DNA of 11,168 bases from Pseudorhodobacter sp. Lineage in GTDB: Bacteria > Pseudomonadota > Alphaproteobacteria > Rhodobacterales > Rhodobacteraceae. The notes beneath the pieces are model-generated. The model had not been told where the DNA came from. It did not search any database and saw nothing but the letters and a program-made list of their open reading frames with translations. Both the position numbers and the translations under genes were made by a program. Position 1 is the first letter of the stretch; every line of letters starts with the position of its first letter. The stretch spans positions 1 to 11,168 of the forward strand of contig JAHEDL010000119.1 of the NCBI GenBank assembly GCA_024641255.1, given 5' to 3'. Shown piece after piece: positions 1 to 7,385 of this stretch.

Positions 1-649
1 ATTTCGTGCGGTCGGTGATGATGATGCGCTGCCCGTCAATCTTGCAACCGTCTTCGGCCAAAGACTTCAACGCCCGCGACAGGTTTTCCGGCGTCATCCC
101 CATATACGAGGCCAGCAACCGCTTTTCGACCGGCAAAATGAAGCCCGGCGCGTTGCCCAAAAGCCGGGATTGGCGCAGCAGATAGGCGGCGACGCGTTCG
201 CGGGTGTTGCGCAGTTTCAGGTTTTTGGCGTGGCGCACCATGCTGCGGTAGCACCCGGCCAATTCGTTCATCACATTCATCGCAAAGCGATTGTCGCTGG
301 CAATTGCGGCGCGCAGATCTGCCGAGGGGATCAGCAAAACCCGCGATCTTTGCAGGGTGCGGGCCGACATCAGATAGGGCGCGTCGCGCACCGATGCGGC
401 CAGAATAAAGGTGGAAACCGGCCGCACCACTGCCATTGTCGCCTCGCGCTGGTTGGCACCGGCGTAAAGTTCGACCATGCCTTCGACGACGATATGCAGA
501 AAATCCGCCGGAGTGCCTTCTTTGATCAAGGTGACATAGGGCGGAAACGATTGGTCGTAGCCCGCCCGCATCAGTTTCAGGATCGTGGCGTCCTGAACCC
601 CTTCAAACAACTGCAAATCACGGACATCATCAGCAATGGTTTCGATCAC
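1..649 (-). CDS. narR: NarR-like Crp/Fnr-family transcriptional regulator (3' end cut off by window edge)
   Basis: Reading the minus strand from a GTG at 649 gives 216 residues running off the left edge. The protein begins MIETIADDVRDLQLFEGV. An effector-binding beta-roll typical of Crp/Fnr proteins spans about residues 12-110 (for example LIKEGTPADFLHIVVEGMVE), followed by a dimerisation helix (about 111-146) and a winged helix-turn-helix (about 150-216). The recognition helix TPENLSRALKSL keeps the FNR-type E-x-x-S-R pattern (E188, S191, R192), which in FNR reads TTGAT half-sites. Only two cysteines are present (C133, C202) and there is no N-terminal cysteine cluster, so no FNR-type [4Fe-4S] oxygen sensor is expected. 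That feature, and divergence from narK-narGHJI, fits NarR, which in Paracoccus activates this operon in response to nitrate or nitrite. GTG was chosen because an in-frame TAA lies at 671-673 and the next ATG (residue 27) would cut into the fold; the ribosome binding site is weak. A DNR/NNR-type regulator is the alternative. Confidence 0.85.
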   Translation of the reverse strand, partial: MIETIADDVRDLQLFEGVQDATILKLMRAGYDQSFPPYVTLIKEGTPADFLHIVVEGMVELYAGANQREATMAVVRPVSTFILAASVRDAPYLMSARTLQRSRVLLIPSADLRAAIASDNRFAMNVMNELAGCYRSMVRHAKNLKLRNTRERVAAYLLRQSRLLGNAPGFILPVEKRLLASYMGMTPENLSRALKSLAEDGCKIDGQRIIITDRTK

Positions 650-696
650 GACTCGGCGTCTTTCGCTTGGTTACTTGATTTCTTCTATATCAACGA

Positions 697-710
697 TTGA
701 CTTTTATCAA
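697..710. promoter_or_regulatory. FNR/NarR-type binding site, one mismatch (TTGACTTTTATCAA)
   Basis: The sequence is TTGAC-N4-ATCAA, matching the FNR consensus TTGAT-N4-ATCAA in 9 of 10 defined bases. It is centred at 703.5, about 54 bp before the narR start codon. It abuts the minus-strand TATAAT and would cover the narR start point if that -10 is used, which suggests repression or autoregulation of narR. If it instead sits at -41.5, narR transcription would start near 662 and the site would activate. It may also add to narK control from upstream. Confidence 0.6.
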
Positions 711-715
711 TTATA
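710..715 (-). promoter_or_regulatory. Candidate -10 element of the narR promoter (TATAAT)
   Basis: The minus strand reads a perfect TATAAT here, about 60 bases before the narR GTG. Transcription would start near position 703, inside the adjacent FNR-type palindrome. I see no good -35 hexamer at the usual 16-18 bp spacing, so this is a suggestion from one element only. The AT-rich surroundings (about 661-730) stand out against the GC-rich genes and agree with a promoter. Confidence 0.35.
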
Positions 716-740
716 CTAATGCGAATTTTAACGACCCTAT

Positions 741-748
741 TTGATCAA
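741..748. promoter_or_regulatory. Compressed FNR half-site palindrome (TTGATCAA)
   Basis: TTGATCAA contains both FNR half-sites TTGAT and ATCAA, but they overlap instead of being separated by four bases, so a normal FNR dimer could not fit both at once. It may be a single half-site, a remnant, or chance. It lies between the two better boxes of the divergent region. Confidence 0.25.
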
Positions 749-762
749 CTGCGCCTAGCTAT

Positions 763-776
763 TTGGACTTGGTCAA
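763..776. promoter_or_regulatory. Degenerate Crp/Fnr-like site (TTGGACTTGGTCAA)
   Basis: TTGGA-N4-GTCAA has the spacing of an FNR box and keeps the outer TTG and CAA, but has three mismatches to TTGAT-N4-ATCAA. It is centred 49 bp upstream of the perfect box at 812-825. NarR or NNR-type regulators could prefer such a variant; this is inference from position and shape only. Confidence 0.25.
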
Positions 777-811
777 ATCTTGTCGGTTTGCGGCGGCACA
801 ATCACAAAGGG

Positions 812-825
812 TTGATCTGGATCAA
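812..825. promoter_or_regulatory. Perfect FNR-type box of the narK promoter (TTGATCTGGATCAA)
   Basis: TTGAT-CTGG-ATCAA matches the FNR/FnrP consensus in all ten defined bases. It is centred at 818.5, about 77 bp before the narK ATG. If it acts at the class II position -41.5, transcription would begin near 860 and leave a leader of about 36 bases. The -10 region that predicts (about 846-853) is poor, as in activator-dependent promoters. This is the most likely switch for anaerobic expression of narKGHJI; an FNR homologue encoded elsewhere and the neighbouring NarR could both use it. Confidence 0.8.
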
Positions 826-863
826 CGGAGGCCGAAGGCCGCTCTGTTGTGGCTGACTGCGTC

Positions 864-877
864 CGGGGGGTGCCCCG
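864..877 (+). other. Small GC hairpin in the probable narK leader
   Basis: CGGGG and CCCCG form a perfect 5-bp stem around the loop GGTG, just upstream of the narK ribosome binding site GGAG (886-889). It is followed by no T-run, so it is not a terminator. It might protect the 5' end of the transcript or tune translation; it is short enough to be chance in GC-rich DNA. Confidence 0.25.
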
Positions 878-895
878 CTACTGACGGAGTTAGAA

Positions 896-3625
896 ATGTT
901 GATCGGATCGCAGGTGTCAAAAGGCGACCAGAACCGCGCCCTTGCGTTAAGCACGATTGCGTTCACCGCGTGCTTTGCCGTTTGGACGATTTTTTCTATT
1001 ATCGGGGTGGCCATCAAGAAAGAGCTGTCGCTGACCGAGTTTGAGTTTGGCTTGCTGGTGGCAACGCCGATCTTGACCGGATCGCTGACCCGGCTGTTTT
1101 TGGGGGTATGGACCGAACGCTTTGGTGGGCGGCTGGTGTTTTCGGCCCAGATGATCCTTGCCGGGATGGCAACCTGGGCGCTGACCTGGGCGTCGACCTA
1201 TACCACCTATCTGATCGCGGCGTTGGGGATCGGGCTTGCGGGCGGATCGTTTATCATCGGCGTGGCCTATGTGTCGCGCTGGTATGGCGCGGGCAAGCAA
1301 GGCACGGCGCTGGGAATTTTTGGTGCGGGCAACGTGGGGGCTGCGGTCACCAAGTTTGTCGCGCCGTTTGTGATGGTGGCCTATGGCTGGCAGGGCGTGG
1401 CGCATGTTTGGGCGCTGGGGCTGATCGCCATTGGCGTGGCGTTCTTTTTGTTCGCCAAGGATGACCCCGAACTGATCGCGCGGCGGGCCAAAGGCGTGAA
1501 AGCGCCCAGCTTTGCCGAACAATTCGCGCCCCTAGCGAATATTCAGGTCTGGCGGTTTTCGCTGTATTATTTCTTTGTGTTCGGGGCGTTTGTGGCGCTT
1601 GCGCTGTGGCTGCCGCACTATCTGATCGACGTTTACCATGTTGACGTGGAAACCGCGGGCATGTCGGCTGCTGCCTTCAGCCTGTCGGCCAGCCTGTTTC
1701 GCGCCTATGGCGGTCATCTGAGTGACCGGTTCGGCGCGCGCACGGTGATGTACTGGTGCTTTGGCTTCTCGTTGGTGTTCTTGTTCATGCTGTCTTATCC
1801 GGCAACGGATTACGTCATTCAGGGCAAGAGCGGGCCTATCCACTTCAGCACCCAAATGGGGCAGTGGCCCTTTGTTATCACGTTGTTTGCCTTGGGCTTT
1901 TTCATGAGCCTTGGCAAGGCGGCGGTGTTCAAGCACATTCCGGTTTACTACCCCAATCATGTGGGCGCTGTTGGTGGTCTGGTGGGGATGATCGGCGGTC
2001 TGGGCGGGTTTATTCTGCCGCTGATCTTTGGTGCGCTGCTGGATCTGACCGGGATTTACACCAGCTGCTTTGCGCTGTTGTTCGTGATTGTGGCGATTTC
2101 GCTGGCGTGGATGCATCTGTCGATCCGCGCGATGGAGCGGGCGGCGCATGGCGAGGCGCTGGACCGGTTGCCCAGCCTGCCCGAGATGCAAGAAATCCAT
2201 GACGCCGAAGTGACGAAGATGCCGCGGGTGCTGGACGATTGGCGCCCCGAGGATGCGACATTCTGGGCCGCCAGCGGGCGGGCGATTGCGCGGCGCAATC
2301 TGTGGCTGTCGATTCCGGCGCTTTTGCTGGGGTTCTCGGTGTGGATGGTGTGGTCGATGGTGGTGGCAAAGCTGCCGGCAATCGGATTTGGCTTTACGCC
2401 CGAGCAGTTGTTCTGGCTGGCGGCGGTGCCATCGCTTTCGGGGGCGACGCTGCGGATTTTCTATAGCTTCATGGTGCCGATCTTTGGCGGGCGGCTGTGG
2501 ACGACGCTTTCCACCGCGTCGTTGTTGTTGCCGGCTCTTGGCATTGGCTATGCGGTGCAGAACCCCGATACGCCCTATGTGATCTTCCTTGCGCTGGCGC
2601 TGCTGTGCGGTTTGGGCGGCGGTAACTTTGCCTCGTCGATGGCGAATATCGCGTTCTTCTTTCCGAAGGCGGAAAAGGGCAATGCCTTGGCGCTGAATGC
2701 GGGCTTGGGCAATCTGGGCGTGTCGGTGATGCAGTTCCTGGTGCCGGTGGTGATCACGGTTGGCGTGTTTGGCGCGATGGGCGGCACCCCGCAGGCAACG
2801 GCGGATGGCGGCCAGCTTTGGGTGCAGAACGCGGGCTTCATCTGGGTGCCGTTCGTATTGGCCTCGACTGTGCTGGCTTGGTTGGGGATGAACGATATCG
2901 CCGATGCCAAGGCCAGCTTCCGCGAACAGGCTGTGATCTTTGGCCGGGCGCATAACTGGTTGATGTGCGTGCTTTATATCGGGACGTTTGGCAGCTTTAT
3001 CGGCTATTCGGCGGGCTTCCCGTTGCTGTCGAAGATCCTGTTTCCGGACGTGAACGCGCTGCAATATGTGTTCCTTGGGCCGCTGGTGGGCGCGCTGGCA
3101 CGGGCGGGAACCGGCTGGGTTGCCGACAAGTTCGGCGGCGGGCGGGTGACGTTTTGGGTCTTTGTCGGCATGATCGTGGCGGTCTACGGCGTGATCCATT
3201 TTGCCGGAGCAGCCGGGCAGCCGGGGGCGTTCTGGGGGTTCTTTGCCTGCTTCATGGCACTGTTCTTCTTTACCGGCGTTGGCAACTCTTCGACGTTCCA
3301 GATGATTCCGGTGATCATGGGGCGCGAGGTGCCGCGGTTGATGCCGGGGCTGGACCCGGTGGCGCTGCGGCGGCAGTCAGAGCGTGAAAGCGCCGCGATC
3401 ATCGCCTTTACCAGCGCAATCGGGGCCTATGGCGGCTTCTTCATCCCGAAAGCCTACGGGTCTTCCATTGCCCTGACCGGATCGCCGGTGGGCGCGCTTT
3501 GGATGTTCCTTGGCTTTTACGTTCTGTGCCTTGCGCTGACCTGGGGTGCCTACACCCGGCGCGGTGGCCTTTTGCATGACATCGAACACGGCCGGCGCGC
3601 GTCTAACGCCGCCCTGCGTTCCTGA
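896..3625 (+). CDS. narK: Fused NarK1-NarK2 nitrate/nitrite transporter
   Basis: This 909-residue inner-membrane protein is two complete major facilitator domains of the NNP nitrate/nitrite porter family in one chain, about twice the usual ~450 residues and with about 24 membrane helices expected. Half one (about 1-408) has the nitrate-signature segment GAGNVGAAVTKF (143-154), a second glycine-rich segment GGLVGMIGGLGGF, and substrate arginines R66 (SLTRLFLG) and R269 (LFRAYGG). Half two (about 466-909) repeats this with NAGLGNLG (601-608), SAIGAYGGFFIP, R520 (GATLRIF) and R736 (LARAGTGW). A charged linker of about 57 residues joins them. By analogy with the Paracoccus fusion, the NarK1 half is thought to be an H+/nitrate symporter and the NarK2 half a nitrate/nitrite exchanger. 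The ATG has a GGAG (886-889) 6 bases upstream. It is the first gene of the operon, and narG follows after 16 bp. Confidence 0.96.
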   Translation: MLIGSQVSKGDQNRALALSTIAFTACFAVWTIFSIIGVAIKKELSLTEFEFGLLVATPILTGSLTRLFLGVWTERFGGRLVFSAQMILAGMATWALTWASTYTTYLIAALGIGLAGGSFIIGVAYVSRWYGAGKQGTALGIFGAGNVGAAVTKFVAPFVMVAYGWQGVAHVWALGLIAIGVAFFLFAKDDPELIARRAKGVKAPSFAEQFAPLANIQVWRFSLYYFFVFGAFVALALWLPHYLIDVYHVDVETAGMSAAAFSLSASLFRAYGGHLSDRFGARTVMYWCFGFSLVFLFMLSYPATDYVIQGKSGPIHFSTQMGQWPFVITLFALGFFMSLGKAAVFKHIPVYYPNHVGAVGGLVGMIGGLGGFILPLIFGALLDLTGIYTSCFALLFVIVAISLAWMHLSIRAMERAAHGEALDRLPSLPEMQEIHDAEVTKMPRVLDDWRPEDATFWAASGRAIARRNLWLSIPALLLGFSVWMVWSMVVAKLPAIGFGFTPEQLFWLAAVPSLSGATLRIFYSFMVPIFGGRLWTTLSTASLLLPALGIGYAVQNPDTPYVIFLALALLCGLGGGNFASSMANIAFFFPKAEKGNALALNAGLGNLGVSVMQFLVPVVITVGVFGAMGGTPQATADGGQLWVQNAGFIWVPFVLASTVLAWLGMNDIADAKASFREQAVIFGRAHNWLMCVLYIGTFGSFIGYSAGFPLLSKILFPDVNALQYVFLGPLVGALARAGTGWVADKFGGGRVTFWVFVGMIVAVYGVIHFAGAAGQPGAFWGFFACFMALFFFTGVGNSSTFQMIPVIMGREVPRLMPGLDPVALRRQSERESAAIIAFTSAIGAYGGFFIPKAYGSSIALTGSPVGALWMFLGFYVLCLALTWGAYTRRGGLLHDIEHGRRASNAALRS

Positions 3626-3641
3626 TCGAAAGGACTATACG

Positions 3642-6600
3642 ATGAGCCATCTGCTTGATCGTCTGAACTTCTTCACCTCGCTGCGGCAAGATACTTTTGC
3701 GGGTGGTCACGGCCAGACCACCAGCGAGAACCGCGATTGGGAGGAAGTGTATCGCAACCGCTGGCGGCACGACAAAATCGTGCGGTCAACGCATGGGGTG
3801 AACTGCACCGGGTCGTGTTCGTGGAAGATCTATGTCAAATCGGGGATCGTGACCTGGGAAACCCAGCAAACCGATTACCCGCGCACCCGCGCCGACCTGC
3901 CCAACCATGAACCGCGCGGCTGTGCGCGCGGGGCATCTTACAGCTGGTATCTGTATTCGGCGAACCGGGTGAAAACGCCGCTGATCCGTGGCAAGCTGTA
4001 CCGGATGTGGCGCGATCTGCGCCGCACCATGTCGCCGATCGAGGCGTGGACGGCGATCCAAAATTCGCCAGAAAAGCGCGCGGGCTACACCAAGACCCGC
4101 GGCAAGGGCGGCTTTGTGCGCGCAAGCTGGGATGTGGCGACAGAGATTGTCGCGGCGGCCAATGCCTATACAGCCAAAACCTATGGCCCCGACCGGGTGT
4201 TTGGCTTTTCGCCGATCCCGGCCATGTCGATGGTCAGCTATGCGGCGGGCACGCGCTATCTTAGCCTGCTGGGCGGCACCTGCATGTCGTTTTATGACTG
4301 GTATTGCGACCTGCCACCGGCCAGTCCGCAAACCTGGGGCGAGCAGACCGACGTGCCGGAAAGTGCCGATTGGTACAATGCGGGCTTCTTGATCCTTTGG
4401 GGATCGAACGTGCCGCAAACCCGGACACCGGATGCGCATTTCTACACCGAAGCCCGCTATCGCGGCACCAAATCGGCGGTGATCTGCCCCGACTATTCGG
4501 AAGCGGCGAAGTTTGGCGATATCTGGCTGAACGCCAAGCAAGGCACCGATGCCGCGATTGGCATGGCGTTTGGCCATGTGATCTTGCGCGAGTTCCATCT
4601 GGATCGGCAGGCCGAGTATTTCGAGGATTACATCCGCCGCTATTCCGACATGCCGATGCTGGTGCAACTGGAGCCGAAGGGCGACAGCTTTGTTCCCGGA
4701 CGGCAGCTGCGGGCTTCGGATTTTGACGGCGGTTTGGGGCAGGCGAATAACCCCGAATGGAAAACCGTCGCCTATGACGAGGTTTCGGGAAAGATTGTGG
4801 TGCCGAACGGGTCTATCGGCTTTCGCTGGGGCGAAACCGGCAAGTGGAACCTTGAACAGCGCGCGGGCGAAGACGATGTGCGGCTGCGGCTGAGCCATGT
4901 TTTGGACACCGATCACGATGCAGTTGTTGGCGTGGATTTCCCGTATTTCGGCGGCGCTGCGACCAACGGCTTCGAGGTGTGCAACCACCCCGAGGTGCTG
5001 ACCCGCAACGTGCCGGTCAAGAAGATCACGCTGGCCAATGGCAAAGACGCCTATGTGGCGACGGTGTTTGACCTGATGTGCGCCAACTATTCGCTGGATC
5101 GTGGGCTGGGCGGCGCGCATGTGGCAAAATCTTACGACGCCGATGTGCCGTTTACCCCGGCTTGGGCGGAAAAGATTACCGGGGTTTCGCGCGACAAGAT
5201 CATTCATGTGGCGCGCGAATTCGCCAGCAATGCCGAAAAGACCAATGGCAAGTCGATGGTGATCATCGGGGCTGCGATGAACCATTGGTATCATATGGAT
5301 ATGAACTATCGCGCCGTTATCAACATGTTGGTGATGTGCGGCTGCGTTGGTCAATCGGGTGGCGGTTGGGCGCATTATGTCGGGCAGGAAAAGCTGCGGC
5401 CGCAAACCGGCTGGACGCCGTTGGCCTTTGCGCTGGATTGGGCGCGGCCCCCGCGCCACATGAACGCAACCAGCGCGTGGTACGCGCATACCGACCAGTG
5501 GCGCTATGAAACCGTGACGGCGGCGGAAATTCTGTCGCCCACGGCGCCGGCGGGGAATTGGAAAGACCTGTCGCTGATCGACTATAACATTCAGGCCGAA
5601 CGTATGGGCTGGCTGCCGTCTGCGCCGCAGCTGAAAACCAACCCGTTGCAGGTGGCGCGCGATGCCAAGGCGGCAGGCAAGGACATTCCGGCCTATGTGG
5701 CGGAAAGCCTGAAGTCGGGGGCGTTGCAGATGTCTTGCGAAGACCCCGATGCGCCCGAAAACTGGCCGCGCAACCTGTTTGTGTGGCGGTCGAACCTGCT
5801 GGGGTCTTCGGGCAAGGGGCACGAGTATTTCCTCAAGCACCTGCTGGGCACCGATCATGGGGTGCAGGGCAAGGATCTGGGGCAAGAGGGGCGGCAAAAG
5901 CCCGCCGAGGCGGTCTGGCATGACAAGGCGCCCGAGGGCAAACTTGACCTGCTGGTGACCATCGACTTCCGCATGTCGACCACCGCGGTTTACGCCGACA
6001 TCGTGCTGCCGACGGCAAGTTGGTACGAAAAAGACGACATGAACACCTCGGACATGCACCCGTTCATCCACCCGCTGCAGGCGGCGGTGGACCCGGCCTA
6101 TGAAAGCAAGACCGATTGGGAGATTTTCAAATCCATCGCGCATAAGCTGTCGGAACTGGCGCCGGGGTATCTGGGGGTGGAAACCGATATCGTGCAACTG
6201 CCGTTGCACCACGACACGCCGTCGGAATTGGCGCAGGCGCAGGTGTTGGATTGGAAAGCGGGGGAATGTGATCTGATCCCCGGTAAGACCGCGCCGGCCT
6301 ATGTGGCGGTGGAGCGGGATTATCCAAACCTTTACAAGCGGTTCACAGCACTTGGCCCGTTGATGGACAAGATCGGCAACGGCGGAAAGGGCATTGCCTG
6401 GGATACCAAGGCCGAGGTGCATCACCTGAAGGCGCTGAATGGCGTGGTGACGGATGAGGGGGTGACCAAGGGTCTGGCCAAGATCAACACCGCGATTGAT
6501 GCCTGCGAAGTCATCTTGATGCTGGCACCCGAAACCAACGGCGAAGTGGCGGTGAAGGCGTGGGATGCGCTGTCGAAGGCCACCGGCATCAGCCATCGGC

Positions 6601-7385
6601 ATCTGGCAGAGGTGAAGGAAGACGAAAAGATCCGCTTCCGCGATATCGCCGCGCAGCCGCGCAAGATCATTTCCTCGCCGACCTGGTCGGGGATTGAATC
6701 GGAGGATGTCTGCTATAACGCCGGTTGGACCAACGTGCATGAGCTGATCCCGTGGCGGACGGTTTCGGGGCGGCAGCAGCTGTATCAGGATCATAAGTGG
6801 ATGCTGGCCTTTGGCGAAGGCTTCGTCACCTGGCGGCCGCCGGTGGATCTGAAGACCACTGGCGCGGATGCGATGAAATCGCTGGGCGCAAACGAGCCGC
6901 ATGTGGTGTTGAACTTCATCACGCCGCACCAGAAGTGGGGCATCCATTCGACCTATTCCGACAACCTGTTGATGCTGACGCTGAACCGCGGCGGGCCTTG
7001 TGTCTGGATTTCGGAAGTGGACGCGGCCAAGGCGGGGCTGGTGGACAACGACTGGGTCGAGGTGTGGAACTCGAACGGGGTGCTGACGGCGCGGGCGGTG
7101 GTGAGCCAGCGCATGAAGGAAGGCACGCTGTTCATGTATCACGCGCAGGAAAAGATCGTGAACACCCCCGGCAGCCAGATCACGCAAAAGCGCGGCGGCA
7201 TCCATAACTCTGTCACCCGGACCACGTTGAAGCCGACGCATATGATCGGCGGCTATGCCCAGCTTTCCTATGGGTTCAACTATTACGGCACCGTGGGCAG
7301 CAACCGCGACGAATTCGTCATCGTGCGGAAAATGAACAAGGTCGATTGGCTGGATCAGCCGGCAAAAGTGGAGGCGGCAGAATGA
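3642..7385 (+). CDS. narG: Respiratory nitrate reductase, catalytic alpha subunit (Mo-bisMGD, FS0 cluster)
   Basis: NarG reduces nitrate to nitrite on the cytoplasmic face of the membrane, receiving electrons from NarH. The 1247 residues equal the length of E. coli NarG, and similarity to it runs end to end. The N-terminal FS0 [4Fe-4S] ligands are H51, C55, C59 and C94 (HGVNCTGSC, then GCARG). The molybdenum ligand is D223 in YCDLPPASPQTWGEQTDVPE. The C-terminal cofactor-binding domain includes HMIGGYAQLSYGFNYYG (near residue 1198). No twin-arginine signal is seen; the N-terminus MSHLLDRLNFF retains only the vestige typical of cytoplasmic NarG. The ATG at 3642 was chosen because AAAGGA (3629-3634) lies 7 bases upstream and the N-terminus matches other NarG proteins; an in-frame ATG at 3546 lies inside narK and is unlikely. 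The stop overlaps the narH start by 4 bp. Confidence 0.98.
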   Translation: MSHLLDRLNFFTSLRQDTFAGGHGQTTSENRDWEEVYRNRWRHDKIVRSTHGVNCTGSCSWKIYVKSGIVTWETQQTDYPRTRADLPNHEPRGCARGASYSWYLYSANRVKTPLIRGKLYRMWRDLRRTMSPIEAWTAIQNSPEKRAGYTKTRGKGGFVRASWDVATEIVAAANAYTAKTYGPDRVFGFSPIPAMSMVSYAAGTRYLSLLGGTCMSFYDWYCDLPPASPQTWGEQTDVPESADWYNAGFLILWGSNVPQTRTPDAHFYTEARYRGTKSAVICPDYSEAAKFGDIWLNAKQGTDAAIGMAFGHVILREFHLDRQAEYFEDYIRRYSDMPMLVQLEPKGDSFVPGRQLRASDFDGGLGQANNPEWKTVAYDEVSGKIVVPNGSIGFRWGETGKWNLEQRAGEDDVRLRLSHVLDTDHDAVVGVDFPYFGGAATNGFEVCNHPEVLTRNVPVKKITLANGKDAYVATVFDLMCANYSLDRGLGGAHVAKSYDADVPFTPAWAEKITGVSRDKIIHVAREFASNAEKTNGKSMVIIGAAMNHWYHMDMNYRAVINMLVMCGCVGQSGGGWAHYVGQEKLRPQTGWTPLAFALDWARPPRHMNATSAWYAHTDQWRYETVTAAEILSPTAPAGNWKDLSLIDYNIQAERMGWLPSAPQLKTNPLQVARDAKAAGKDIPAYVAESLKSGALQMSCEDPDAPENWPRNLFVWRSNLLGSSGKGHEYFLKHLLGTDHGVQGKDLGQEGRQKPAEAVWHDKAPEGKLDLLVTIDFRMSTTAVYADIVLPTASWYEKDDMNTSDMHPFIHPLQAAVDPAYESKTDWEIFKSIAHKLSELAPGYLGVETDIVQLPLHHDTPSELAQAQVLDWKAGECDLIPGKTAPAYVAVERDYPNLYKRFTALGPLMDKIGNGGKGIAWDTKAEVHHLKALNGVVTDEGVTKGLAKINTAIDACEVILMLAPETNGEVAVKAWDALSKATGISHRHLAEVKEDEKIRFRDIAAQPRKIISSPTWSGIESEDVCYNAGWTNVHELIPWRTVSGRQQLYQDHKWMLAFGEGFVTWRPPVDLKTTGADAMKSLGANEPHVVLNFITPHQKWGIHSTYSDNLLMLTLNRGGPCVWISEVDAAKAGLVDNDWVEVWNSNGVLTARAVVSQRMKEGTLFMYHAQEKIVNTPGSQITQKRGGIHNSVTRTTLKPTHMIGGYAQLSYGFNYYGTVGSNRDEFVIVRKMNKVDWLDQPAKVEAAE

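Noticed and set aside
675..693. TTGAT and ATCAA separated by 9 bases, as a possible regulator site
   Set aside because: Spacing is five bases too wide for a Crp/Fnr dimer; kept only as part of the half-site cluster, not as a site.
170..700. A plus-strand open frame of 176 codons opposite narR
   Set aside because: The minus strand here translates to a clear Crp/Fnr protein with helix-turn-helix; the plus-strand frame has no recognisable domain.
830..840. Inverted repeat GGCCGAAGGCC just after the perfect FNR box
   Set aside because: A 4-bp stem with a 3-base loop is expected by chance in GC-rich DNA, and it would lie upstream of the predicted transcript start.
763..1044. A plus-strand open frame of 93 codons starting in the promoter region and overlapping narK
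   Set aside because: It covers the FNR box and the narK start in another frame, lacks a ribosome binding site and has no domain.
1532..3199. A minus-strand open frame of about 555 codons antisense to narK
   Set aside because: Same cause as the narG antisense frame; the product is a run of R, H, Q and P without domains, and it has no plausible promoter or ribosome binding site.
3546..3641. An upstream in-frame ATG that would extend NarG by 32 residues into narK
   Set aside because: The ATG at 3642 has AAAGGA at good spacing and gives the family N-terminus and exact E. coli length.
3786..7241. A minus-strand open frame of about 1150 codons antisense to almost all of narG
   Set aside because: It is a shadow: strong GC bias at third positions of narG removes stops from the opposite strand. 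The translation is low in complexity, rich in R, H, P and Q, and resembles no family, while narG is conserved along its whole length.
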